Assembly: GCF_050908995.1 (NCBI RefSeq)
Contig: NC_135119.1
Coordinates: 23,651,001 to 23,715,000 of the forward strand
Origin: Andrena cerasifolii
Lineage: Eukaryota > Arthropoda > Insecta > Hymenoptera > Andrenidae
DNA: 64,000 nucleotides
Reading direction: 5' to 3'
Shown: in pieces, positions 45,901 through 56,692 of the stretch
Position numbering within the stretch: the first letter of the stretch is position 1
Layout of the letters: every line of letters begins with the position of its first letter
Notes under the pieces: model-generated
The model's database searches: none
The model's input: the letters and a program-made list of their open reading frames with translations, nothing else
Told to the model about the DNA's origin: nothing
Translations under genes and position numbers: made by a program

Positions 45901-48900
45901 GGAAAGCGTCTTATTAACTCTAAACTCGGGTTCACGATTTTTTAAATTATCTCAATCTCAACGAAACTCATCGAATGTAGGTAACAATTTTCTAATAAAA
46001 GGCCACGAAGGAATTAGTCGATTGTAATTGCTAGGAATGCTCTGCGACTGATGTTTATGGAAACGTTACTCATTACTGCTACACCGTTAGCCACATCCTT
46101 TCTTTGGCCCATAAACGAGCTGTAGAATCTGCCGGTTGGGTTCAGAGAAACGAAGGTTCACTGATCTCTAAACAAAATACCAAGCGTCTTTTCCAAATAA
46201 ATATTAATGCTTAATTAATAATATCTATTATACAAAGGTGTGATTTGCATTAAGGGGTCATTCTGGTAATCACGCCGCAAAAAATTCGGCAACATTCAGG
46301 ATTTTTTTTCTCAGTGAACATAATGAATAACAATGCCAAACATTTTTTTCATTTATTAAGCTACTTGTAATGTAAACGGAACAATTTTTTAAATACACTT
46401 TTAATTGTGTTTTTTAAATGTTATTTGGATTTAAAAATCGCACCTTTGAAAAAACGGCGGGAGTGATTTATGCTCACAGACTCATCTGAAATAAAAAATC
46501 CACGCTGATTCTTAATCATTATGAGTACCGCTATCGCAGGTGCCAGAATTAGCCACGCAAGTCAAAATTTAACAAAATTGCGCGCATTCAAACGTCAAGT
46601 TTCGAAATTTTTCATTTTTACTTGAAGTTTGAATGCGCGCAATTTTGTTAAATTTTATATTCTTATTCTACATTCTTTAATTATTTTTCATGCAAGAAAA
46701 TTCTATATATATATAATAGATTAATTATGCATTAATATTTACCAGAATGACACCTTAACTCGAGAAGGGAGAATTTTCTTGCATGAAAAATAATTGAAGA
46801 TTGTAGAATAACATTCTTACAAGTGAGATTTAATTTTTCAAAGTATTCTTCTACTATTTTAATAAGCGTAAAATATCTTCGCAACACCAGACGTTCGCTT
46901 TGCGGACTTCTATATTGTTGGAGAACGTAGTATCACTTCCTTTGAAACTGCTTCTGATAACAGACCCATTATGTATATTTTTGTACACGTAGAATACCGA
47001 TATTAACTCAGGCAAAAACTGTTTCCAGGTGGAGGACTATAGCAACAAAATCGCCACGGTATTCAAAACACATGGATACCGCAAAGGGGACGTGGTCGGC
47101 GTGTTTTTGGAAAATCGGGTGGAATTCGTTGCGATCTGGCTTGGTTTAAGTAAGCTGGGGATAATTGTGCCCCTCATTAACACCAATCTACGTAAAACTG
47201 CCCTCCAGCACAGCATCAACGTTTCCAGGTGTCAAGCTCTTATTTATGGAGCAGATTTTAGCGATGGTTAGTGTAGAGATTACTCTCGCCCCTTTTATAC
47301 ATTATTTTATCTCGTGGACATTTGAAGGGTAAGGGGAAAACGAGGAATGTCCTTTATTGGGATTTTGTGATTTGTAGCATATTTTGTTGGTGGCAACTGT
47401 GACTACAGAACCGTCTAATCAGAAACCGCTATAAAGTTCAAATGCCCTAGTAAGTTAACGTTAAAGATTTGGTTAAAAACAGGAAATTTCCACTCCGCAA
47501 ATTATATAAGAAAATTAAATTCATTGGAGCTTGCTTCTTTACTGGTGGACTAAAGTATTAAAACTTAAGTCTCTCGATAAAGCTGTTTTGTGACGTTCCC
47601 TGTTTTTTCATACCCTTCGTTTCATTCTTCATCGTTCTATCTCGCTAGCTCGTATTAAGAGTAATGGTCGCGTGCCTGCAACGGTGAAGCAATCGAGCAA
47701 TAATTCAATAAGAAATATTTCAATTGCACGGCCGAGTAATTATTAAGGAGAAATTAATGCTTCGAGGCTGGACAAGGGAAGATTACCGTTTATGTAATTA
47801 ATCACTTCGCATTGTAACGGGAGCGAAGGGACAGTTATTATTCCATGCGGCGTATTGCAACCGTTTGCTGCATCCGTGAAGCAATGCAGCATCAATTTGA
47901 TAAATTAAACGAACGATTATTGTGAAACAGTTGGGCCAGGCACGCATGCGAAACAGTACGTGCGAACATACGGAACTTATAATCTACGTAGCTGTGTGTG
48001 CCCACTGTAAATAGGACGTGCAAGTATAACTTTCTGCTATAATTATTAGTTTATTAATAATTCATGACGACCGGGGAATTCCCCGCAATTCATGCACAAA
48101 TATTTCTGCTCGGTATTTTTGGCCTCTAAAATATTCAAGTCATGGTATTCTACGAGGGACTTTAAATACCTACTTAAAGCAGTCACATATACAGGTGCCA
48201 ATGACTAAATAAAAATTAAAACTTAAACTGATAAATTACTGAGAATAAATATTAAAAAAATAGAAGTTAAATATGTCATTCTTTTGTAAATTTAAATGCT
48301 GAATTCCTATCTGGGCATGGTAGTAGTAGCTGAACTTTTAAAATATTCCCAAAGCAATCGTGTAATACGCAGAAGAAATTAATCTTTTATCGAACAAATT
48401 AGTCATTCCCGGTATAATTTATATAACGAGTCAATGCTCTTTAATAACATTAACAATAATGGCTTTGTTTCAAAATATGATATCCTATTAGACTAATTCT
48501 AAGATCTTCCAACGATTATTTAATTTAAAAAATCCTTGTACTGGCGATGCTCTATCGTGTAAGTGAAATCATGTTTATATCACGTGCAATGCGTGGGTAC
48601 AGCTAGCGGACAGCCTCCAACTCCAATAATCGATGCAATAATGGGAAATGGAATTAACTACCCTAGAATGAAAGAAAATTAGGTGTTGGGTTGCGTGCCG
48701 TGGTCGATTCGACCTGATGGTCATTTTATAAATGATTGCATAATACCGCCGGCTATTACGTTTACACACTGCGCACGAAGTGTGCAAGTGGAGATTATTT
48801 ATCCCAGCCATTACTTGCGAAATTTAGAAGCTGCGGTATTTCAATACCGACGGATTCTCGTGAATCGAAGTAAAATGGTATCTGCGGTAGGACCAATTCG

Positions 48901-51900
48901 GTTCTTAATCTACGATAACGTGTGATACATATTTTCGTTGCGTTGGAACTCACGAAAGGGTATCAGAAGCACGAGATATTCGGTTTCAGGGAAAAGATCA
49001 TTTTTCGTAACACGATCGTTTCTGAGTTTCTCAGATCATTCGTATTTTTTTTTTCTTTTTTTAATATACCGTCTTCGTATTTAAATGGTATTAATATGCT
49101 GATGTAATGGTGATTAATTTGCATACGTTGTGCGTTAAAAATCATGTATTATTTGTATTACGTGGAACAGTGTTTTCCAAAGTTTTTTGAGTCGCGACCT
49201 TCTTTCATAATATTCAAGTGACTTGTGACCCCCCGTATAAGATAAGGTTAATTAATAAGGTAAAGAAACCAGATTAAAAATTATATTTCAGAATATAATT
49301 CTAACTTAATGATATTTAATTATCTTAATACGTATATTAAATATAGTTAAAGATATTTAATATATTTAATTATCATATTAGTGCGATGGTGGTGCTTGCA
49401 TCTGGGTAATCAGCTTTTTCTTTTTTTCATGTTACATGATTAATAGAATATGGCAATGTAACCATATTAAAATAAATAAGTGCTAGGAATCGCCTATAAA
49501 GCTCTGCTTGAACAATTATAGTAGATAGCTTCACTCAAATACGATGAAATATTTATTTCAGCTGTATCAGATATCGTGGGTACATTGGATTCAAAATTTA
49601 CGCTGTACAGATTTGATAATGTACCAAATACCAAGCCATCGAAGCTTAATGACAAAGATTTATTCAGCATTATGGCTGAGGTCTCTGCGGCCCCACCGGT
49701 TCTCTCCGAAAAGGAAAAAGGCGGCCACAACGACAAATTGTTATATATTTTCACCAGTGGCACAACTGGTCTTCCTAAAGCAGCAGTTATTACTAATAAT
49801 AGGTAAGAAACGTTTGGCTCTAATAATAACAATATTTATCTATATTGTAATGCGAAATACTCGCTAAGAATTATTAATTGACCATTTAAAAAACACAGGG
49901 GATATACCTGCAATATTTTAATTCTCAGCTTTGGTACCTTTCCAGATATATCTTTATGGCGACCGGCATTTTTATGATGGCACAATTTAGGAGTACAGAT
50001 AGATTTTATACACCGTTACCATTGTATCACACCGCTGCCGGTGCGATGACCATAGGTGCGACGCTTCTTCATGGGGCAACAACCGTGATTAGGAAGAAGT
50101 TCTCGGCGAGCGCCTATTTCCCTGAATGCATCAAATATAACTGTACAGTGAGTATATCTCTACTTGTAACTTTCGCCGCAACTTTATAAAATTCTCAAGA
50201 CGTTCATATTTTTCTAGTGCGTCTCGTTAATAATTTTTATGTCCCCAAATTCTATGTAAAATAGACTTAAAGTGTCTCAAAGCAATGAGTAAAGAGAACC
50301 GCGACGTACAACGTTAAAGAATTGGTGTAATTTATTTTCAGGTCGGTCAGTATATTGGAGAAATGTGCAGATACATCTTGGCTGTACCTCCGAGACCGGA
50401 AGACAAGCAACACAATATTAGACTGATGTTTGGGAACGGCTTGAGGCCACAACTGTGGTCCGAGTTTGTAGAACGATTTAACATTCCACAAATCGCTGAA
50501 TTCTATGGAGCAACGGAAGGAAACGCTAATATTGGTAAATCATTATTTTTTTGTGTTACGGTATAGTTCAGTTTTCCTTTAGTTATCTTCCTTTTTATAT
50601 GATCTATGTTGATTTCCAAGGAAAGCTCCGTAAAGCGTAAGATGCTTTTCCAAATCAGATCGATAAGTGAACGACTAATTTTGTCAATTAAATTTCTCAA
50701 TATTATAAAGAATGCAACTAGTCTAAAAAAGTGTACAGAACTTTTGTCTAAATATTAGTTACTACTTAGCATCATTTTTTGTGCGAAACTCACATTCTGC
50801 AAAATGAGCTGAGGCACATTTCATCACCCCAGAATTTACCGTTCGAAAGTTTTTAGGCGACAGACAAACACACATCATACACGTTCTACTTTATATTTTA
50901 TACTAACGATAACCTATCTGTTTCAGTAAATATTGATAATACAGTTGGAGCTATCGGTTTCATGTCGCGAATCATTCCATCAATTTACCCTATTTCCATC
51001 CTGAAAGCAAATAACGATGGTGAACCAATAAGGGACTCGAAAGGACTGTGTCAAGTGTGTGAACCAAGTAAGTATCCTATTTTTCACTTTTATAAAATAA
51101 ACACTATCGCCTGAATTTCATATATCTCGATTTTTCATCAGAATACCCTTAGGCAGTTAAAAAACGTTTCTTCTGTTGCTTTTAGATGAACCAGGTGTAT
51201 TTGTTGGAAAAATTTTACCCAATAATCCATCCAGAGCATTTTTAGGATACGTGGATCAGAAAGCATCGGAGAAGAAAGTCGTCCGCGATGTGTTTAGAAA
51301 AGGCGATTCGGCATTTATATCTGGTACGAATTTGGGCTAATAGAATTTCCAAACTTCATATTATTATTAAAACCTTAGAATCTGTGGTCGGTTAAATCTT
51401 CACACGTGTTGTGCACAATAATTATGTATTTCTGTTGAAAAACTTATGACCTAGAGTTAATTACTGTTTCTTTCTTCGCAGGTGACATTTTACTAGCAGA
51501 CGAGTTTGGCTATTTGTTTTTCAAAGACAGAACAGGCGACACCTTTAGATGGAAAGGAGAAAACGTTTCTACATCCGAAGTTGAAGCTATTATTAGTAAT
51601 GTCGTTAACTATAGAGACTGCATTGTGTACGGGGTTGAGGTAAAGATAGCAGTAAATAAAGGCTGCATAAACACTTATTAAGTCAGATTTCTTACGATAT
51701 CGCTACAGCTTTTATTATACGACTCATGGGCGTAGCGGAAAAATTAGATTAATTTACTGCAAAATAAAAATAAATTAAATTCTCAAGCAATTCGGTATTA
51801 TACCCCGGTTATAGTAATTTCTAACGATGTATATAAATTCAAAATTCGATTTCATTATTTATTGCGCCTCCCTGAAGGAAATCCTAGCAACGCCCCTCAT

Positions 51901-52571
51901 AAGACTATACAATATTACTATAACCAAATTTATAATAGTTACCGATTTCCTAAGCGTTTCAAGAACTCCTTATATCTTTTAATTCTTTCGTTAGATTCCA
52001 GGTCTCGAAGGCAGAGCTGGAATGGCAGCAATATTGGATGAAAGTGGAACGTTGGACATCAGTAAATTGTCCACTGATCTGAAGGAGCACTTAGCATTTT
52101 ATGCTGTACCTAGATTTATTAGGATTTTAACCAAGATTGATCTCACAGGTATCTTTGTTAATAATATTTGTTCGATAACAATGTTGGTGTGTATAACAAT
52201 AGGCATTTTTTTGCATCGAGATATTTTCTAGCAATAAATTGTTTAATTTGAAATAGAAATATAGGTACAAGTAAGTGTTGTTAATTCGTACAACGCAAGT
52301 CTCAAGAAATTGATTTTAACACTTTTTCCAAAGTATCTCCCCTCCCCGAATATTTCGAGATAATTCATTGCCTTTTATTATCACAAAATCAACGAGTTTT
52401 TAAATCATTCTTTCAGGTACATTCAAATTAAAGAAGAAAGATCTTCTGGACGACGGATATGACACTAAAAGGATACAAGACAAGTTGTATTACCTAAGTG
52501 AAAAGTCCGGATACCAATTGTTAAGCCCCGAAATTTACGAACAAATCCAACAGAGGAAGATCCGTTTTTAG
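30984..52571 (+). CDS. SLC27A4: Long-chain fatty acid transport protein (FATP4-like)
   Basis: Eleven coding exons: 30984-31150, 43240-43390, 47029-47266, 49562-49802, 49946-50147, 50342-50534, 50927-51067, 51186-51323, 51482-51639, 51995-52148 and 52417-52571. All join in phase for 645 residues (human FATP4 643). The N terminus is a membrane anchor (MLLLASLVACLALLAL) placed exactly as in FATP4; no other in-frame ATG precedes it in the exon. The AMP-binding motif YIFTSGTTGLPKAA lies at about residues 247-260. EFYGATEGN and the FATP signature DRTGDTFRWKGENVSTSEVE follow. The protein is an ER or plasma-membrane very-long-chain acyl-CoA synthetase that drives fatty-acid uptake by CoA trapping. 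All catalytic motifs look intact. Introns 1-3 are long and hold the densest repeats in the window. The FATP1 versus FATP4 orthology is a judgement from similarity. Confidence 0.95.
31925..32110. repeat. Fragment of a common insect interspersed repeat
   Basis: The wording accgacttcaaaaaggagga, then a T-rich tract and catatggaccgattttgacg, is typical of dispersed insect repeat tails seen in many genomes. It is a short fragment with no frame. Assignment to a LINE or a Helitron tail cannot be decided here. Confidence 0.4.
33553..34254. mobile_element. 702 bp TTAA-flanked foldback MITE in FATP intron 1
   Basis: TTAA flanks both ends (33549-33552 and 34255-34258). The whole element is two arms of about 300 bp in inverted orientation; for example caccactgtgacggccgg against ccggcggtcacagtggtg, and gaccccccacgcgagctgg against ccagctcgcgtgtgggg. 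Arms differ by small substitutions and A-run lengths. A half copy of the same family starts at 38837. Confidence 0.8.
35390..36098. mobile_element. 709 bp TTAA-flanked MITE in FATP intron 1
   Basis: Termini ggggggagcctggtgta and tacaccaggctcccccc are inverted repeats. TTAA is present at 35386-35389 and 36099-36102. The interior is not a full palindrome and has only chance frames. Confidence 0.78.
36260..36860. mobile_element. 601 bp hAT-like MITE with exact 8 bp TSD
   Basis: The 8 bp duplication atatcaac is exact (36252-36259 and 36861-36868). The ends are tagagacc and ggatctcta, which pair imperfectly as inverted repeats. Both subterminal regions are rich in acacgtgta and cacgtgtat words in alternating orientation. 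Such subterminal motif clusters are typical of hAT elements, where they bind transposase. No coding capacity. Confidence 0.75.
36904..37138. mobile_element. Probable short MITE, ggcgtccgga termini
   Basis: gggtgtccggagactttt at the left and cccctccggacgcccatg at the right pair as short inverted repeats around an AT-rich interior with G-rich and C-rich stretches (agctgggggggg, tgcacccccc). The target duplication is not clear. Confidence 0.4.
38113..38832. mobile_element. 720 bp near-perfect palindromic TTAA element
   Basis: TTAA flanks both ends (38109-38112 and 38833-38836). Arms 38113-about 38410 and about 38536-38832 are reverse complements with only a handful of mismatches over nearly 300 bp, separated by a loop of about 125 bp. 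The termini are gggggtatacccgtttgaac and its complement. The sense transcript of the FATP gene would carry a long hairpin here. Low divergence suggests recent insertion or arm homogenisation. Confidence 0.88.
38837..39117. mobile_element. Truncated copy of the 33.5 kb TTAA family
   Basis: From aggggaacgccactatg onwards it follows the left arm of the element at 33553-34254 (catccataaattttaat, gaccccc, cgcgagctggtcga, ggaacagcaggtccgaaat). It stops where the 200 bp MITE at 39121 begins. It shares the single TTAA at 38833-38836 with the preceding palindrome. The right arm is absent. Confidence 0.75.
39121..39319. mobile_element. 199 bp MITE, taagaggcg family, copy 2
   Basis: Termini taagaggcgacac and gtgtcgcctctta. 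The interior matches copy 1 at 22395-22594 (tttgaagt, ttaaattggttgt, ccgaatgg). It sits at the broken end of the truncated TTAA element. Confidence 0.7.
39886..40136. mobile_element. 251 bp TTAA-flanked MITE with CCCTTAACTGG ends
   Basis: TTAA at 39882-39885 and 40137-40140. Ends cccttaactgg and ccagttaaggg are perfect inverted repeats. CCCTT immediately inside TTAA is the classical piggyBac terminus. Internal words ggggtcgtggcagacccc and ggggtcacgagcgacccc are short palindromes placed symmetrically. Confidence 0.8.
40274..40872. mobile_element. 599 bp TTAA-flanked MITE with CCCCTTTAGTGCC ends
   Basis: TTAA at 40270-40273 and 40873-40876. Ends cccctttagtgcc and ggcactaaaaggg are inverted repeats with one difference. 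piggyBac-type by target site and CCC-T start. No frame of note inside. Confidence 0.78.
41189..41960. repeat. One-sided TTAA element remnant and AT-rich DNA
   Basis: ttaaggggttacgccaccct at 41189 looks like a left end of the TTAA type, but no inverted partner was found before the FATP exon 2. A 120-codon minus frame (41933-41571) lies here; it is rich in Phe, Leu, Asn and Lys, as AT-rich DNA gives by chance, with no known domain. Confidence 0.35.
42189..42765. mobile_element. Inverted-repeat element with agggtaaact termini
   Basis: cagggtaaactatacaa at the left and ttgtgcagtttaccct at the right pair as inverted repeats of about 17 bp. A phrase with ggcaccctaa recurs inside (about 42210 and 42400). 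Frames inside (42460-42675) show no transposase. Possible Tc1/mariner-type MITE; the TA duplication is not exact. Confidence 0.5.
43391..44430. other. FATP intron 2, left part
   Basis: Just after the exon 2 donor, cactggcgttcaaaagtatc resembles a Tc1-type terminus, and a one-sided TTAA-type end (ttaaggggatgccctcg) follows at about 43440. Neither has a partner. The rest is AT-rich with no gene. Confidence 0.4.
44474..44627. mobile_element. 154 bp hairpin MITE in FATP intron 2
   Basis: ctaagggtgcctttatgttg, then gagctgcgataa, pairs with ttatcgcagctc and then caacacataaacgtaccctt. Arms of about 32 bp flank a short centre. The target duplication is ambiguous because ctct/agag outside also pair. 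Confidence 0.65.
46254..46754. mobile_element. 501 bp TTAA-flanked MITE, ggggtcattctg family, copy 1
   Basis: TTAA at 46250-46253 and 46755-46758. Left end ggggtcattctggtaatcac; right end ccagaatgacacc. The first 120 bp are close to the element at 62680-62934 (aaattcggcaacattcagg, tctcagtgaac). An internal hairpin (gcgcgcattcaaacg against gtttgaatgcgcgc) and a second inverted pair (tttttcatgcaagaaaattc, about 46684, against gaattttcttgcatgaaaaa, about 46770) cross the right edge, so the locus is a composite. Confidence 0.7.
47267..49561. other. FATP intron 3
   Basis: 2.3 kb intron of AT-rich DNA. A common insect repeat tail (cagtgttttccaaagttttt, then gagtcgcgacc) starts at about 49169. Open frames at 48575-49145 on both strands have no domain. 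No RNA gene was recognised. Confidence 0.45.
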
Positions 52572-55304
52572 AGGCACGTTTTTGTGAAAGCGAACAATCA
52601 TGGGAACAATCATTGCTGTAACCTTTTACGAATCAAGGTGAAAGAAGGCTTTTCATCTTCATTACGTCGAATCAAAAAATTACTTTGTATTAAAGTATTT
52701 TCTAGTAGTAATTAAATGATCATAATTCTCACGTCATTGCCTTACTAATATGATTTTTGTATGATTTTATATTCCGTGGAATTAGAACCAAATAATAATG
52801 TTATATAAAATGCACAACATCGAAACTGAAACAAAAGATTTTCTGGGTCAGTGGCACCACGAATGTCTAGCATACATTTGCTTTTAATTTAATACGCTCT
52901 ATAAAAGTATAAAAAGTTGGTTATGCAGTGTGCCCCAGTATTGATGGTGATTCTACGTGAGAAAATAAATCGGAAATATAGAATAATTTCTTCTTCATTC
53001 GGGGCTTTATGTCTTATTTCCATTTGTGAGCCCAGTCTAAGTAGAGGGAGATAGATAAATGCAAAGGTACTCGAAGAATATTCAAAGTCAATTTTCTCGA
53101 AAACGAAGCCTCGAATGAAAACAATTTATTATATTCGGTACATAAGTTATAATAAATACCGGGACACGCTGTATTATTTTAAAATAAGGAATGTTTTTAG
53201 AGGAGAAGCTATACAAAGTTTTACACGTACCTTGAGAGTTTAGAAATTTATTCAAGCTTATTGATTTTTTAATTATACATAGCAGACTTTAGTTTGGAGT
53301 ATAGGTACTGTTAAAAGTATGATATATTGTTGTATCTATATTATTGCTGTACGTTATTATTGTTATATCATTCTCACGCTGGAGCACATGCAAATACTTT
53401 ATTGTTAATAGCGTCGTTACACGAAACGTTGAACATTGTCTTTATCAAGGGACTTCCGCAATTGAAATTCGATAAAGGAAATCTATGTATGTGTATATAT
53501 ATATATACTGTGTAACACTGTTGACTCTCATCCCTATTTATAACACTGTATATAACAACTAACCCTGTGGATGGTAATGCGAAGTTTTCAAGAGTATTAT
53601 AATTACATTTAATTATGTTACAAGAAATACATACATTCCTTTTCCACTAGATTAATTCTTCATTTCCAGTGAATGTCTTCGAATAGTAAACAGAGAAATT
53701 TAGAAATAAAATATGTATGTTATGATACGAGGATTTAATACGGTATAAAGTAAAGGTGCATAGTGTTTGCAGTATATATGTATATTGAAGCAAAATTATT
53801 CGAACGATTCAAATATTACCTGCCCGTGTGTCAGTGTCGTCAAATACTATGGATAAATTAAGCAAGCGTGTTATAGAAATTTACTATAGTAAAAATATTT
53901 GCGAAGTGTAGGTAGTAATTCTTAAAAGTGTTGACAAAAGTAATTTTTATATCACAGTTACTGCATACGCTGTATTTTAACGATTTACATTTATCTAACA
54001 TTTTTGAGTACAATAACGCATTCCTGTTCAGACTGGGGCATTAACGAAATAAGAAAATTATTTAAATAACGGATATACTTTGAATAAAGTTTATTTTTTT
54101 ACTCCCCGGTTCTCGGCGGCGCAAATGCGCGCCAGAAAATTATTCGCCATCGAATAAAGTTAAAGTTACAGTTAAAGTTAATGTTGACAAATTTATTCGA
54201 CGCTGAAGTTGAAACGCTGGACGAAGAAAAAAAAATAATTTTATTCCTCGTATAAATTCGCGTCGGATAAAAAAAATTAACTTTATTCGACACATGATGA
54301 ATAATTTTTTCAACTTTTATTAGTTATTCGAAATTTTTATTTAAATAAAAATTTGACCCATCTCTGTTCCTGTTTTTTACCTGAAGTCTATTTTATTCCG
54401 CAATATCGATACTTTATATTATCATTATATACATATAAGATATTTGTAAATGTAATTCGATTTTAATTGAGATCTTGATTTGTAACATCATATTTCATTA
54501 TTCATGCTTAGACAGTATTTATTTATTCAATATCTTATACATGCATATGTTACGCGTTATACGAGAAATGATAGGACAGTGTTTCTGCGCTTAAATCTAT
54601 TAGCAAAAGCCTGGTTAAATGGCCTTTGCTCGAACAGATTTATTGGTTCGGTAATGAAGATGTAACAGAGCCTAATATACCTTGACTTAAGGTGATCGCA
54701 ATCTGATATACCTAGCAGATACTTCTACGATACATCGATTACGAGAATTTACAGAAATTGTTAACATTGTATAAATATTTTGGTGTTTTTATGGTATGTT
54801 TGTATCATCCTAGTGCAGAAAACTTGTTACTTGTTACTTCTTTAAAATAAAAGTTTTCTATTTTTTAAGAAAATGCTCTGGAATATTCATACTGGCGCTT
54901 GCGCGCCATAACTAGGCGCGTGCTTCCCTTCAAATGCAAACTTATGGTCCAGAATCACATTTCTAATTATTATCAAGAAAATTTCGAGAGAAAATAAGAA
55001 TTCATTTTTTGCAGATTACATTTTTTTAAGCCTCAACATAACATTATACATAAATATTAATACAGGACTTTAAAATAAATCTTTTTTTTTTACATTTAAA
55101 ACAGTAGAAAAACAAGGGGATGCTGAAGTGTTGTTAAATCGATGTAATGCGATTTTGACAAAGTACTTATATTAACTTTTACGTTCTCTTCAAATGATTT
55201 TATATTTCATTGATAATTAAAAAGCGTACAAATTTCCATAATTTCATACAAATTCATCATCTAAATTTCTTTATTATTCCTCAGGAATTCATTAATCTCA
55301 TCAA
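52572..55304. other. 3' flank of FATP and intergenic DNA
   Basis: AT-rich with no recognised gene. A block at about 54.06-54.37 kb is built of repeated ttattcga/tcgaataaa words and ends in tttgacccatctctg, which resembles a transposon terminus, but its partner was not found. A cloud of short frames is not supported. Confidence 0.45.
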
Positions 55305-55670
55305 TCACGAAATGTAATCTGTACTGTACATCTTAGTGCTTAAAAATACTCCAAATTTCAGCATTGCTCCAGTCGTAGCTTCAAGGAAGATATCTTCTTC
55401 GGGAGCCCAATCATTATTTGCAATTACTAAAAGCAGAAAATGAAGAGTATAATTAACACGGAGCACAGATACAACCATTCGGAGTGATAATGAAAATACT
55501 GCTTCAAGTTTAAACACATTAAAGAGGAATCCTAGAGATCAATTAAAAAATTTCATTCATAAAATAACACATTCTGACTTACTTGGCTTAACTTGCGATG
55601 GCTTTGAAAACAAACTCACGTGTGGTTTCCTTAATATTATTTTTTCCAAGCATCCCAGCTTTCCCAACAT
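55305..55670 (-). CDS. Unrecognised two-exon gene for a roughly 69-residue protein, possibly mitochondrial
   Basis: Exon 1 runs 55670-55583 (ATG) and exon 2 55426-55305. They join in phase across a good donor (CCAA|gtaagt) and a polypyrimidine acceptor (ttctgcttttag). The N terminus (MLGKLGCLEKIILRKPHVSL) is rich in Lys, Arg, Leu and Ser and lacks acidic residues after the first turn or two, as mitochondrial presequences do. The second half reads NDWAPEEDIFLEATTGAMLK and ends DYIS. An AATAAA on the minus strand lies within about 40 bp of the stop. An alternative is an earlier donor (CACAC|gtgagt), which in another frame also joins exon 2 in phase and would change the N terminus. I do not recognise the family, and the gene could be longer at its 5' end. 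It lies between convergent-side FATP and the end of GTF3C1. Confidence 0.45.
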
Positions 55671-56692
55671 CTGTCGCAAACACAAATTTCACAAAATATT
55701 AAGTATCTCATTGCACAAATCGCTTTTAGACATTATTCAAAATCATTATCGGAATAAATAAAAATATGCATCAGAATGTTTCGTGTGCTGGTGTGTCGTT
55801 TAAGTAACGCGCACCAAAAGTTGGACGACTAAATTTAAATTGGCTGTATCTTGAAAACGAAGCCTCAGATTGCGACAGGGTATGGCACTTTTTAGTTTCT
55901 TTTAACAAGAGAAATTTGCATGTTTGCGCTTCTTCCTGCGCTTGTATGTGCAGAGTATGTTCCAGAAGTTTATCATTACAAACAGTTGAATACAGCGAGA
56001 CGCTTTACGTATAATAATTAATATAAATTACCTCGACCAGCTCGCGTGTATGGCACGGCTGAAGAGCAGGAACAAATCTATTTTGTACTTTGGTTAACGC
56101 TATACCTGGGTGTGTTAAACAGTACGACAGAACTGCTCCCAACATGCGATCAAGCACTCTACGATTCAAAACCCCGTCTATTCGAATCCATGGTTTTATC
56201 ACTACCCTTATTTCTTGCTTCGTACTGAAACATTCAAATGATTTATATATTTAGTGTTCGTAATAATTCTGAATAATTTGACTGCCTGCAAGTCAGTTAC
56301 TTCGACAGAGAGATGTTCGAACGCATAAAATAAAGATGGCAGAATTGAAATCCTCTTATAATGAACTAGCTTAAAGTACCCGGCGTTGTTTGGGTAAAAC
56401 TTCGATTATCACAGAGTCTCAGGAGGGTGAAATAAGGGGTGGAGGGGTGGGATGTCCAGAGTTTATGCTAGCCTATATTTTCCGCAGGGTTCTAGAGAGT
56501 AATTATGCAAAATTTGGTCCAGATCGGTTAAAAAATCGGGATGAAAAGTATCGTATATGTTATTCCTGGTCCTAGATTCCGTAAGTACAAAAATTCAGAA
56601 AGATCCGTTGCGTAGTTTCGACGTGATTGAGTAACAAACATCCAAACACACTTTCGCATTTATTATATTAGTAGGATAATAGAGAAAAGATC
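55671..56692. other. Intergenic spacer with a repeat fragment
   Basis: About 56366-56680 is an interspersed repeat: taaagtacccggcgttg at its left recalls the Helitron-like end at 17.4 kb in reverse, and its right side (ttcgacgtgattgagtaac, then tattatattagtaggat) is a widespread insect repeat tail. At 56034-56052 tcgaccagctcgcgtgt matches a piece of the 33.5 kb TTAA element. No gene is seen. Confidence 0.45.
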
